From: Helianthus annuus
Taxonomy: Eukaryota > Streptophyta > Magnoliopsida > Asterales > Asteraceae
Assembly (NCBI RefSeq): GCF_002127325.2
Contig: NC_035433.2
Location: 122,170,088-122,234,087, forward strand
Direction of reading: 5' to 3'
Length of the DNA stretch: 64,000 nt
Both the position numbers and the translations under genes were made by a program. Shown here piece by piece: positions 55,251 through 64,000 of this stretch (its first letter is position 1; every line of letters begins with the position of its first letter). The notes below the pieces were generated by a model. That model ran no database searches. It saw only the letters and a program-made list of their open reading frames with translations, and was not told the origin of the DNA.

Positions 55251-56280
55251 TGAGACCCGTTGCAATGCGGCGGGGATTCTTTAGTTATGACTAAGTCGAT
55301 TTAGGACTCACACGTTATGTTAAGCCTGTCAAACGGGAAGAAAATAGACGATGTAAAAACGTTCATCCACACACACACGTTGCGTCGTGTTAACTCGCAA
55401 AAATTTAGAACGAAACGTAAAAACGTTAAACCAAAGACGCACGTTGCGATGTGTTAAGTCACAAAATTTAGAACCAAGGAAAAAACGAAAAATTTGCGGA
55501 AAATGAAAACTATAAAGGACCAAAGTTGAAAGTAAAAAAAGTTTCGAGGATAGATTGCAAAAGATAAAAAGTTTTGGGTTAAAAGTAAAAAAAACAAATA
55601 GTTTTGAGTTAAAAGTAATTTATGAAATTCTTTTTGGTGAAAAGTAAAAAAATCATTTTTTTTTGGAAAAACCCCAAAGCCAAAGTCACGACAACCATAT
55701 GCATAAACATTTTTTCTTTTGAAAACTCCCAAAGCACACCCCGCGTTGTGGCGGGGCGTAAAACGGTGTCAAATAGTACTAATGTCATACAACCGTCAGC
55801 GACCACCAACACTGACTCGGCCTAGGATCTGCATGTTGCGACGAACCTGTCAAACATGAAAAATAGAGGTAAAAAACGTTGAACCACACATGCACGTTGC
55901 GCCATGTTAACTTGCAAAATTTGAAACAAAACATGAAAAAGTTGAACCACACTCGTACGTTGCGTTGTATTAAGTCGAAAAATTTAGAACTATACGTAAA
56001 ACGAAAATTTGCCAAAGATGAAAAGTATAAGTGACAAAATTGTGAAGTTAAATTGCAAATAATGAAAAGTTTTGGGTTAAAGTTAAAAAAAAAAACAAAT
56101 TACGTAAGGATAAAATTGCAAAAGCTAAAAATCTTTGTGTTAAAAATAAAAAATCAAGTTTAGTTTTGGGTTAAAGTTAAAAAAACAAATTATATAGGGT
56201 TAAAATTACAAAAGCTAAAAACCTTTGGGTTAAAAGAAAAAAATCAAGTTTTTTTTTTTTTTTGAAAAACTCTTAAAGCA
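55251..56280. repeat. Unclassified repeat with internal CACGTTGCG units
   Basis: No gene. Four units with CACGTTGCG, then GTGTTAA and AAAATTTAGAAC, start near 55375, 55439, 55903 and 55956, with intervening purine-rich AAAAGTTTTGGGTTAAA phrases. It opens near GACCCGTTGCAATGCGGCGGGG, a phrase typical of some plant Helitron-like or MITE repeats, but I could not find a CTRR-hairpin end, so the class stays open. Confidence 0.5.
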
Positions 56281-56570
56281 TATGTTATAAGTGATGATAC
56301 ACTAAAAAGTTACTTATTTATATATGGAATAATGATGCTTATACCGAATACATTTAACTAAATGACATTGATCTTATTCTCTTATGGTTAAAGTTGATTA
56401 AATCTATACAAGAACCTGATCAACCTTTGTTGACCTTAGATTTTTTAGTGACTTCGATCTGAGAGGTGACGAGGGTGCTTGTTTGATCACTTAGAAAAAT
56501 GACCCATAAGTCTTTGGTTTTTGTGTCCAATATGGTGGATCAATTTTGAGAAGAATGCTTGTTTAAATTT
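56281..56570. repeat. Diverged duplicate block, second part
   Basis: AATGATGCTTATACCGAATACATTT and following words resemble 60990-61130. No gene is seen. Confidence 0.45.
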
Positions 56571-56789
56571 AAATTTAAATATAATGAAAAAACAACTTTC
56601 AAAAGGTTCTAAAGTTCCCACACGAGTCACGACATTATGCCTCATGGTAGGTAGCACTTGTGTTCTTTTTCTTTTTTCATATTTTTTACATTTTTTTTAG
56701 TTTTACAAGCATTTTTCCTAGATAGTCTAACTGAGGAATGTTTAAGGCATTTTGAAATAAAAACTTGGGCCATTTTTTAACGGTAAATC

Positions 56790-56985
56790 TGGTTTACTGA
56801 CAGAACTACTGGAGTATCATTGTGCTATCAATGGAATCACCCGATCATATCCATATTTACTAGGCAACAATGTTTATACACCAATTCAGGAGAAAATCTA
56901 ATAAATATGAAAAAACCCCCTTGTGGAAATCAAACCCAAGACCAAATGGTCTATAAGTCTTATCACACCCTCAAAATTCCACAAG
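56790..56985 (-). mobile_element. SINE-like sequence, copy 1
   Basis: On the minus strand a B-box-like GGGTTTGATTTCC precedes a tail containing TCTCCTGAATTGGTG. The same tail phrase (TCCCCTGAATTGGTG) occurs in a similar arrangement at 62730-62985. This suggests tRNA-derived SINEs of one family; the ends are not resolved. Confidence 0.4.
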
Positions 56986-57337
56986 ACTATAATGTCATGG
57001 GAATAAACTTATTTAAGCTTAGGGTGTGCGGGACCAATGCAGTAAAAGGGGGAAGAGGGGACAACTCCCCTCGCGGGGACATTGCCGCCAACCCCTTTCA
57101 TCCACCCAAAATCCCAAACAACCGGGGATTGTTTACCAGTAAGAGAAGAGGAGAGAGAGGGTTAATGGTAGGTCCCACTCTCTTCCAACCAATCACACTT
57201 TTATCTTTATTTTTACTTTTTTTTAAAGAAAAAAAAGTTTGATAGAGTGCTGTCAATGTTTGAATGCAAAATAAGAAGTGAAGAAAGGATTTGACATGAC
57301 ATGACATAGACATAGTAGGATTATACTCCAGTACAAA
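56986..57337. other. Intergenic, no gene seen
   Basis: This includes a GC-rich stretch (57020-57120, GGGGACAACTCCCCTCGCGG) that can fold back on itself and may belong to a MITE with unresolved ends. Confidence 0.4.
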
Positions 57338-57784
57338 GTTTTAAACTCCGGTGTTTTTTAATCATACCGGATTAGGCACAAAAATAGTTTAACCGGTTGA
57401 ACCGGGTTGTACAGAACGGTTCAACCGGGTTGACCAATTAAATGTATAATTCCATAAATTACAACAACTCAAAAAATAATCCAAAATTGGATGAAGATGG
57501 AAATCTGAAACAAACGATGGAGTGATGGAAGTCTGAAACAAGTCACGAATAATGGAGTAATAAAGCAAGTTTTGAATTTTGATCAATGGAGATAAGAGTA
57601 AAATCCTAACCTAAAAATAGACCTGAGCCGGTACCGGTATAACGGTTCAAACCGGTATACCGGATTTTCCTGGCGGTACAAAATCAATGCCGTTTCTCCT
57701 ACTTACCAGGGTATTTCAGACCGAATTTACATTCGAAAACGATAATACCGGTATAATCGACCGGTATTTACCGGTTTTTAAAAC
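57338..57784. mobile_element. MITE-like sequence rich in ACCGGT
   Basis: TIR-like GTTTTAAACTCCGGTG and, inverted, GTTTTAAAAACCGGTA (13 of 16 match), with at least eight CCGGT/ACCGG words inside (for example 57620-57660 and 57745-57775). No clear target duplication was found. Confidence 0.5.
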
Positions 57785-58338
57785 ATTACTCTCACCTCTT
57801 ACATCCTTAAATGTTTGAATGGACCACGTGTAATTTGGATTTTGTGAATTCCTAAAAGGTGTTGTACCCGTAACTCGTGGGAACAAAAAAACAAAAACCT
57901 CAAATCATCTCATAATGACATGGTTTGCATTGCATTTCTATAATTTGTAACGAGGCTAACTTTTATTTTCAAATTACTTAAAAAAAACTTCAATTGGCTT
58001 AGAAATAATATTTTACGAATTAAGGGTCATTTAAATATATAAATAAGAGTACTTAAAAAAAACTTCAATTTGACATTCAAATGTTTACATAAAATGGGAA
58101 CGTAAATTCATCAAATATTAGGTAACCACTCGTGCCAAAATTTGTCAAAAGCAATATTCATAAGTTCAATTTGTAGCGTAAATGAACAATGTCTATCAAA
58201 AATAACTAAGCGTAAATGAACAATGTCTTTCAAAAATAACCAACCATTAGTCTACTTCCTCTCGATTCTTATATTAGCAATTGCTAACATCGTATAGTTA
58301 GCTAAAGTTGACATTTTGGTGTTAAGTGCTTGTACTAA
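57785..58338. other. AT-rich intergenic, nothing supported
   Basis: A duplicated phrase, AGCGTAAATGAACAATGTCT, appears at about 58177 and 58208. Otherwise I see nothing here. Confidence 0.5.
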
Positions 58339-58627
58339 GGTAATGCGTAGTGGGGCGTTTTGGCCCCTTATAGCGCCATTATAGCGCCGGCTACACCACC
58401 CCCAAGGGCGCTATGCCCCAAATTATTTTTGAAGCGCGATAAATTTCGCGGCGTGAAGAGGAAAGATTTTGAATTTTTGACCGTTTACAAACGGTCACTT
58501 TATTAAAAAAATCAATTTATTTTTCAAACTTTCCTTTAAATCACTCTCCTTCCCTATTTTTTTACCACACACACTCAAACATTCTCATCTCTTCCATATT
58601 TTTTTAAAATTCTTGATATTTTATACA

Positions 58628-60193
58628 ATGCATACATTCAACCGTGGCTTCATTCCTCCCCGATCTAGTGCGGACCCAAACCAAAGTGGTAATCCTACTC
58701 GCCCCGTGGCGCCGGTTCCCACTAGACCCAACCCTTTCGGCTCCGGTTTTCTCGATTACAATCAACAAAGTCCCGGGTTCATGAATCTTTTGAACCAACC
58801 GCTATCATGGGACCCTAATCTCTACGGGTGGAACCCAAATCAAAACACGGATGGGATGGGGTCGTCTCAAGCGTTTGGGGCGGCTCAAGCTTTCGGCTCC
58901 CCACTACACGAACCCGATGTTGTTCCGGAGACGCAACCCGAGGTACCGGATACGCAACCGGAGACGCAAAACGGAAAAGGAAAAGCAAAACGGGCACATA
59001 AAAAGAAAGTGGAAACCAACACCCGAACGAAAAAAAATGTGATAACGTGGGAGCCCGAAGAGGAGTATGCGTTAACCCGCGCTTTCATCGATGTTTCGGA
59101 GGACCCGGTCATATGTATGTTTATTTTTTTTCTGTTTTTAAATTTATTTTCTGTTTTTTATTTATTTTCTGTTTTTTTTATTTTCTGTTTTTTTTATTTT
59201 CTGTTTTTTTTTATTTTCTGTTTTTTTTTATTTTCTGTTTTTTATTTATTTTCTGTTTTGTTTTTTTTTTCGTTTTATATTTTATTTTCTGTTTTATATT
59301 TTATTTTCTGTTTTTTATTTATTTTCTGTTTTGTTTTTATTTTCTGTTTTTTATTATTTTCTGTTTTTTATTATTTTCTGTTTTTTATTATTTTCAGTCT
59401 TTATTTTTTAAATTTTGAACTAACATTTTATTTTGTTTTTTTTTTTTTTTTTGTAGCAAACAATCAAAGTAAAACCGTATTTTGGAACCGAATACGAGAA
59501 CTCTTTTTCGAGCTCATGGGTAGAGGAGAGGAATACCGCCTACCGGACTCTATATCGGGGAAGTGGACCGATATAAACAGGAAATGCACAAACTTTCAAA
59601 CCGTGTACCAACGCTTGTATTCCGGATGGAAAAGTGGAAGTAGCGATGAAGACATTACGCAAGAGGCATTGGTCGAGTATACGCAGGCTAATGGCCATTT
59701 CCCGTACATGAAGTGTTGGCAAATCCTTCGCCATAGCCCCAAATGGGCCGTCGTATCTACTCCAAGTGGTCGTTCGGGAAATACACGACCATCAAAGAGG
59801 TCCAAAACAAACGAGTCGGGTGAACCCGAAACGCCAACCTCCGACGCTCGAAACATCGGCTTGAACGAGGATATTCCGGATGACGAGCCGGTGGAGGAGC
59901 TACCAAGACCGCCCGGAAGAAAAAGCCGGGCGAAAAAACCCGAGTCGTCGTCGATGTCTATGGGAACGGATATGAGTAACGCATTTTCGGAGATAAACAA
60001 GCGACTTCAAGACATACACGAACTCGGTAACAAACGTTTGGAGGAGAACCGCGAAGTTACGGAGATTATGCGGGATCGTCAATGGGCTCACGACTTTGAG
60101 TTCTACTCCAAACCGCATGACCACTTAACGGGAAAAGCTTTGAAAATGGCGTTGGCACAAAAGGAGCGGATTGAAAAAAAATATAATCTTTGA
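58628..60193 (+). CDS. Myb/SANT-like PIF/Harbinger accessory protein (two exons)
   Basis: Exon 1 is 58628-59114 and exon 2 is 59457-60193, giving about 407 aa. The ATG at 58628 (MHTFNRGF) is the first in frame. Residues 1-130 are Pro/Gly/Asn/Gln-rich; a basic patch (KAKRAHKKK) is at about 120. A trihelix Myb/SANT-like domain begins at VITWEPEEEYALTRAF (about 137) and runs through FWNRIRELFFELMGR and SISGKWTDINRKC. The C-terminus resembles the NAM-associated domain of this family (RPPGRKSRAKKP at about 320, then a charged helix to the end). In PIF/Harbinger elements this protein binds the transposon ends and brings the transposase to the nucleus. The frame is intact. The 342 bp intron is itself open in frame (Phe-rich), but the GT and TTTTGTAG signals and its repeat nature mark it as intron. 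Confidence 0.85.
   Translation: MHTFNRGFIPPRSSADPNQSGNPTRPVAPVPTRPNPFGSGFLDYNQQSPGFMNLLNQPLSWDPNLYGWNPNQNTDGMGSSQAFGAAQAFGSPLHEPDVVPETQPEVPDTQPETQNGKGKAKRAHKKKVETNTRTKKNVITWEPEEEYALTRAFIDVSEDPVICMFIFFLFLNLFSVFYLFSVFFIFCFFYFLFFFIFCFFLFSVFYLFSVLFFFSFYILFSVLYFIFCFLFIFCFVFIFCFLLFSVFYYFLFFIIFSLYFLNFELTFYFVFFFFFVANNQSKTVFWNRIRELFFELMGRGEEYRLPDSISGKWTDINRKCTNFQTVYQRLYSGWKSGSSDEDITQEALVEYTQANGHFPYMKCWQILRHSPKWAVVSTPSGRSGNTRPSKRSKTNESGEPETPTSDARNIGLNEDIPDDEPVEELPRPPGRKSRAKKPESSSMSMGTDMSNAFSEINKRLQDIHELGNKRLEENREVTEIMRDRQWAHDFEFYSKPHDHLTGKALKMALAQKERIEKKYNL
59115..59456 (+). repeat. Intron made of TTTATTTTCTGTTTT tandem repeats
   Basis: About 18 imperfect copies of a 14-18 bp T-rich unit. It starts GTATGT and ends TTTTGTAG. 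The length is a multiple of three with no stop on the coding strand. Confidence 0.85.
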
Positions 60194-60472
60194 TTGTGTA
60201 ATTTTTTTTTATGCTAGTTTAATGTTTTTTTTTTTTCTAGTTTAATGTTTTTTTAATTTTATTGTACTTTTTTTTATTTAATGAAATGAATTTTATTTTT
60301 AAAAAAGTTACAAATGAATTAAAAAAATAAAAATTAAAAAATGAGTAATGATTACACAGGGGCTTTATGACTACGGCCTCAAATTGTATAACGCCCCATA
60401 AAGCCCCGGGGTGACGTGGCATGCCACATGTCGCATAACGCCCCTAAAAGGGCTTTATGACTACACATGCCC

Positions 60473-61260
60473 TAAACAAAAAAGTTAAAAGTTTGAATCC
60501 AACATGGTGTAAGTTATGGTGTATTTATTCTACAAAAATCTAGTAATTGTTGTTAAAAAATAATAATAAATAGACAAAACATAGTTAAGCTAAAGAGTGT
60601 GAACCATGATCCATGATGTTCCCATGTAACAAACACACAAATGGTACATTTTATCAAAAGAAATATTAAGGATATCTTCATGTCACACCATATTAAATGT
60701 TAATGGTAGTAATTGGTTTTGTTTGTTGTTAATCAAACAAGTCTTGTTTTAGAAACATAAGAGTGCCACTAGAATTTGTAATACAAAGAATTGTTTTTTT
60801 TTTTTAGTTTTTAGGTGGTAGACATGTAATTATTGTTTCCCATATGATCAAATTTGAATAAGTGAGTGCAAAATTGATGTTTTTCATTTTGAGAGAAAAC
60901 TACAAGCCAATCCATCATCATTTTTCCAAGCTTCTTCTCTAGTCTTATTTTTTTTATTTATTTTTTAATCTTCTATATAAATCAACATAGAATAGAAATG
61001 ATGCTTGTTTCCCCTTATGATTAAAGTTGATTATGCTGAACACATTTGCTAAATTTATATTTATCAAAGAGAATCAGGTAATCTGATTAATATTTGTTGA
61101 CTTTTAAGTTGGTCAGATGGTTGAGGTTGAATCTTTTTTAATTTTTTTTTTACAAGTATAAGGTTAAAATGATAAGCAAACATTAATTTAGTATGTTATT
61201 TACGTTTTTTTATGATAAGAATCAGATGTGTTACATTTCCACCACCATAAAGATTAGATT
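60473..61260. repeat. AT-rich intergenic with diverged duplicate block, copy 2
   Basis: 60830-60980 and 60990-61130 are the partners of 55099-55250 and 56281-56450. No gene is seen. Confidence 0.55.
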
Positions 61261-62344
61261 AATAATATCATGTCCATGTTTGTTCATCAAACTTTAATTG
61301 AACACGAACACAGACATTCAATTAAGCATTTTTTTGTGCTTGTGCTCGTTTTTTTTTTTTTTTTTTTTTTGAAAAGGAATATCTTCGTCTTCGTTCATGT
61401 CTGTTCGTTAAATATCAAAGCAAAACTGACATAAACAAACATGTACGTTCGCTAAATATATAAACAAACAATAACAAAAAACGGACACAAAAAAACATAA
61501 ATGAACACAAACGAATAAGTAAAATACACACACACTATATTATAATGCAGTTTTACATAATTTTAAGAGTTTAAATAATTGAAACTTTTAAAACATACCG
61601 TTAACTTTTAAACCAATTTCCGTCTACAATTTTTAAACAACCATGTCTTTTCATACACTAATATTTAAAAAAAATTACATCATAAAAACGAGGATTTAAT
61701 TATATTGGTACGTGATTACTAGTGTCTGTGTTCTCCTCTATCGCAAGTGCACCCTTTTAATATACACACACAAACATGTATTTGAAATTTGTATTAAATT
61801 TTAAGCGAGCATAAACAAACGGACATATACAAATGTAAATAAATGAATACAAATGAACGGATATAAACAAACATTCACGAATGTAAATGAACAAACAAAA
61901 CATGTGTCATGCTTGTTTAGTTACGCTTTATTCCTGAGTTTACCAAGGGAAAGAAAAGAAGATAAAGGAAGAGAAAGATATAGTTACATTTCTTGTTACC
62001 GAGTTCAAAAGAAAAAAAAAATAAAGTAAAAGTTTTGTGTTCTCAAGTTGAAAGAAAGAGAACATAAATGTATAATTTTACAATTACACCGTCAATGAGT
62101 TTTATAATAGATTAAGTATGAGTGTAAAATGGTAAACATTAAGAAGTTATATTCATCTTTGTTTTATTAAAAAAACTAAAAAACACAAATATCTTCCACT
62201 TTCTTCCATTGCTAAACTCGAAAACACATCGTTAAATGAATAATAAGATTTGTTTACGAACGTTCGTTTATTAAATAAATGAACTTTCCGCCAACTAAAC
62301 ATTTGATCCGTTTAGAGACAAACTTCTTTTTGAATGGTCAACAT
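61261..62344. repeat. AT-rich region with repeated GAACACAAACGAA-type words
   Basis: Words such as AAACGAACA, GAACACAAACG and their complements recur from 61280 to 61900 and near 62250. A long T run is at 61350-61371. It looks like a decayed repeat of unknown class. No gene is seen. Confidence 0.45.
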
Positions 62345-62716
62345 CAGTGTTGTAAATTTCATGACTAGTCGGCGATTAATCGCTAGTCAGACAGCAAGTG
62401 ATTAATTTCTCGTTAATCAGTCCATTAATCGCTCGTGTTGGCCGGCCAAAAATCGGCAATTCCGACCAAAACCTCTAAATTCCGGCCAATTTCCAACCAA
62501 ACAATGTGAATTCCAACAACTAATCTTGTATACCTAATAAAATGAATTAAGTAAGAGTTAAAACATAGCTATTTAAAATATTTACCTATAAAAATGTGTA
62601 TATGTAAATATAAAACTGAAAATTACATATAAAAAAAACCCGATCCGATTAATCCCAAGTAGTTGCTAATCTCCACCTCACCGGCCGACTAGTGACTAGT
62701 GAGTTCTCCAACCTTG
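62345..62716. mobile_element. hAT-type MITE upstream of the CASP-like gene
   Basis: 372 bp, CAGTGTTG to CAACCTTG, with subterminal inverted GACTAGTCGGC-type repeats. The 8 bp flanks are GTCAACAT (62337-62344) and GCCAACAT (62717-62724), 7 of 8 matching. No ORF. Confidence 0.75.
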
Positions 62717-62729
62717 GCCAACATAATCA

Positions 62730-62985
62730 ATCCCGAGCACTCTCAGAACACCCATTGGACCAAACGAAGTACTCCTAGAGGAACCCGAGTCAACCACCAA
62801 TTCAGGGGAAAACCCGCAACCCACCCGCTCATAGACATGACAGTAAAATTACCAGTAAAACCCATTTGGCTCAAGAATGAAACCCAAATTTCTCTAAGTC
62901 TCCTATCATCAAACGAGAGTTAAACCTGCATCTTCCAAAATGCAGACCGTATTCACAATCGAACCATTTACATACCTCACACTCA
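62730..62985 (-). mobile_element. SINE-like sequence, copy 2
   Basis: On the minus strand AATGGTTCGATTG is followed by GCAGGTTTAACTCTC (a B-box-like phrase) and a tail with TCCCCTGAATTGGTG, shared with 56790-56985. The ends are not resolved. Confidence 0.4.
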
Positions 62986-63302
62986 CAAACCAACCTATGA
63001 TCCAAATTAATCAAACTTAGCGTTACAACATTTCCTAAACAAGTGTCTTAATCACAAACAACTACCATTAATTAGGTCTGCCAGAATTAGGGGATAATAC
63101 ACCACCATAACTCCACTCAAGCACACAATCACCACAAATCCTTTCAAATCCACACGATTCATTCACAAATCAAACCGTTAAATCTCAAATTTACACCTCA
63201 CAAAACCTAGATCTACAACCAAATCACTGTAATTTCACTATTTCATGAACCGATGACATCATCAGGTAGATAATACGACGTCGTTACAGGCGGTGGTGTA
63301 AA
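62986..63302 (+). promoter_or_regulatory. Presumed promoter and 5' UTR of the CASP-like gene
   Basis: No gene. TGACATCATCA at 63253 and GACGTC at about 63279 are bZIP-type (TGA/C-box-like) elements close to the start codon. I see no clear TATA box within 100 bp. Confidence 0.45.
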
Positions 63303-63523
63303 ATGAACGTCAGTCATCCGTCGGTGCATCCGGTTGAAGCGGCGCCGTTGCCTCCGGCCGACGGACGCGCCGTTGTGCCGCCGCGAGTGAGGATGAAGGT
63401 TATTCAAGGTATGCCGGGGACGATCGGCGGTTTAAGCTTGCGGTTTTGTCAGTTTGCGTACGCCGTCGTTTCGCTTGCGGTTATGGCGTCAACTAGTGAT
63501 TTTCCGTCGGTTACTGCCTTCTG
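63303..63523 (+). CDS. CASP-like protein family 5, first exon (runs off the window)
   Basis: The start ATG at 63303 ([12 protein letters not shown]) is the first in frame and in good context. An N-terminal cytosolic stretch rich in Pro and Ala is followed by [16 protein letters not shown] and the first transmembrane helix (about residues 43-66, [19 protein letters not shown]), then [11 protein letters not shown]. This order is typical of plant CASP-like 5 proteins, which are plasma-membrane proteins of about 150-190 aa with four helices and a MARVEL-like fold. Casparian strip relatives organise lignin-building domains; the role of group 5 is less clear. Exon 1 ends at 63523 with GT at 63524 (a phase 2 intron). 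The remaining exons are outside the window. The gene looks intact and is the only evident host gene here. Confidence 0.88.
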
Positions 63524-64000
63524 GTAATTTTGTTCATCAGGTTTTGAAGATCTTATTGTTTTAATTTGTTTTTTTTTATATATTTATTTATAAGTTTGTT
63601 AGTTGATGATGTAAATATGTAATAGGTGTTGAAGTAGAATTATGTTGCCGATTGTTTAAGTTAGTGAGTTTTGGTAATTTTATTGATCTGCTTCGAGATT
63701 TGTTAGTTTCAGATGTGATTGATGTTGAAGTAGGATTGTGTTGTTAATTGTTTTAGGTAGCGAGTTTTGGAATTAAGTTGGAGATGAAATCCGTTTAAGG
63801 AGATTTGGAAATTGTGATGTGTTCTGTTTGGTTGAATGAGAGAGAAGGATCTAGAATGGATACTATGAACTGCTTACGGCTGTGTTGATCTTGAAATTTA
63901 GTATAATGAAATATAGTTGATCTTGTAAAAGTTTATGTAACGAGTAAAAATTGGAAGTTATAGCATATTCTGTTTGATTGAATGAGAGAGAAGTAGCTAG
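63524..64000 (+). other. First intron of the CASP-like gene
   Basis: This begins GTAATTTTG and is T-rich throughout. No acceptor followed by matching coding sequence is seen before the window ends. A 30 bp phrase, TTCTGTTTGNTTGAATGAGAG, occurs twice (63820 and 63967). Confidence 0.7.

Larger units (their letters stand above)
58339..60472 (+). mobile_element. H4: PIF/Harbinger element carrying only the Myb/SANT ORF
   Basis: 2134 bp with TIRs GGTAATGCGTAGT and, inverted, GGGCATGTGTAGT (10 of 13), flanked by TAA on both sides (58336-58338, 60473-60475). The ends share GCATAACGCCCC and CATAAAGCCCC words with H1 and H2. No transposase gene is inside. It encodes the partner DNA-binding protein only, so it would depend on a transposase source. 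Confidence 0.85.

Noticed and set aside
56820..57242. A 140-codon ORF as a host gene
   Set aside because: It overlaps a SINE-like sequence and a GC-rich repeat, shows no domain and has no gene structure around it.
58613..60193. A single 526-codon protein reading through the T-rich region
   Set aside because: The middle third is Phe-rich from a tandem T-rich repeat with clean GT and TTTTGTAG signals, and the Myb/SANT domain becomes continuous when it is removed.

Overview
This is a plant nuclear window, most likely from an Asteraceae genome. The evidence is plant-type LTR retrotransposons primed by initiator tRNA-Met, PIF/Harbinger, hAT and Mutator DNA elements, GT-AG introns, GC-rich U3 repeats of a kind I associate with Asteraceae, and one ordinary host gene, a CASP-like family 5 membrane protein whose first exon is at 63303-63523. 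Almost everything left of about 55.1 kb is nested transposons.

Layout. Positions 1-16630 hold a three-deep nest: a chromodomain Ty3/gypsy element (T, 8918-16630), whose 5' LTR was cut by a minus-strand gag-only Copia/Sirevirus-like element (C, 5628-8912), which was cut by a plus-strand Sirevirus-like element (D, 1-5627, 5' end outside the window). Positions 16631-55098 are a tandem array of a roughly 2.8 kb unit, a PIF/Harbinger transposon plus a gene-fragment flank. Its first transposon copy (H1) is split at 17780/48836 by 31 kb of nested insertions: solo LTR G (17781-48830, TSD ACCTT), in which sit gag-only element B (18432-26149, TSD TCCAT) and chromovirus-like element E (26586-48170, TSD GATGG). 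E contains gag-only element A (27263-34808, TSD CCTTA), the LTR element F (36756-45600, rearranged to LTR-internal-LTR-partial internal) and a 697 bp hAT element (47385-48081). A Mutator-like element (50689-52271, 9 bp TSD) holding a Tourist MITE separates unit 1 from unit 2, which contains the second Harbinger copy H2. Positions 55099-64000 are AT-rich with MITEs, two SINE-like sequences, a Harbinger element carrying only the Myb/SANT ORF (58339-60472), an old diverged duplication, and the CASP-like gene at the right edge.

How the parts work together. None of the retroelement copies looks autonomous. A, B and C carry a long Copia gag with CCHC knuckles and no pol, and would depend on a related pol-bearing element. 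D has only traces of pol, F has no coding region, and T has every gypsy domain but many stops. The most interesting signal is regulatory. Seven LTR families each carry their own short CpG-containing motif array beside the TATA box. In A, B and C the same family-specific motif recurs in the untranslated leader and forms an 11-12 bp hairpin just upstream of TATA, whose pairing is kept although its sequence differs between families. The Sirevirus-like elements also share noncoding signals 3' of their coding regions: short hairpins, a 19 nt block, an inverted repeat and arrays resembling the LTR/PBS junction.
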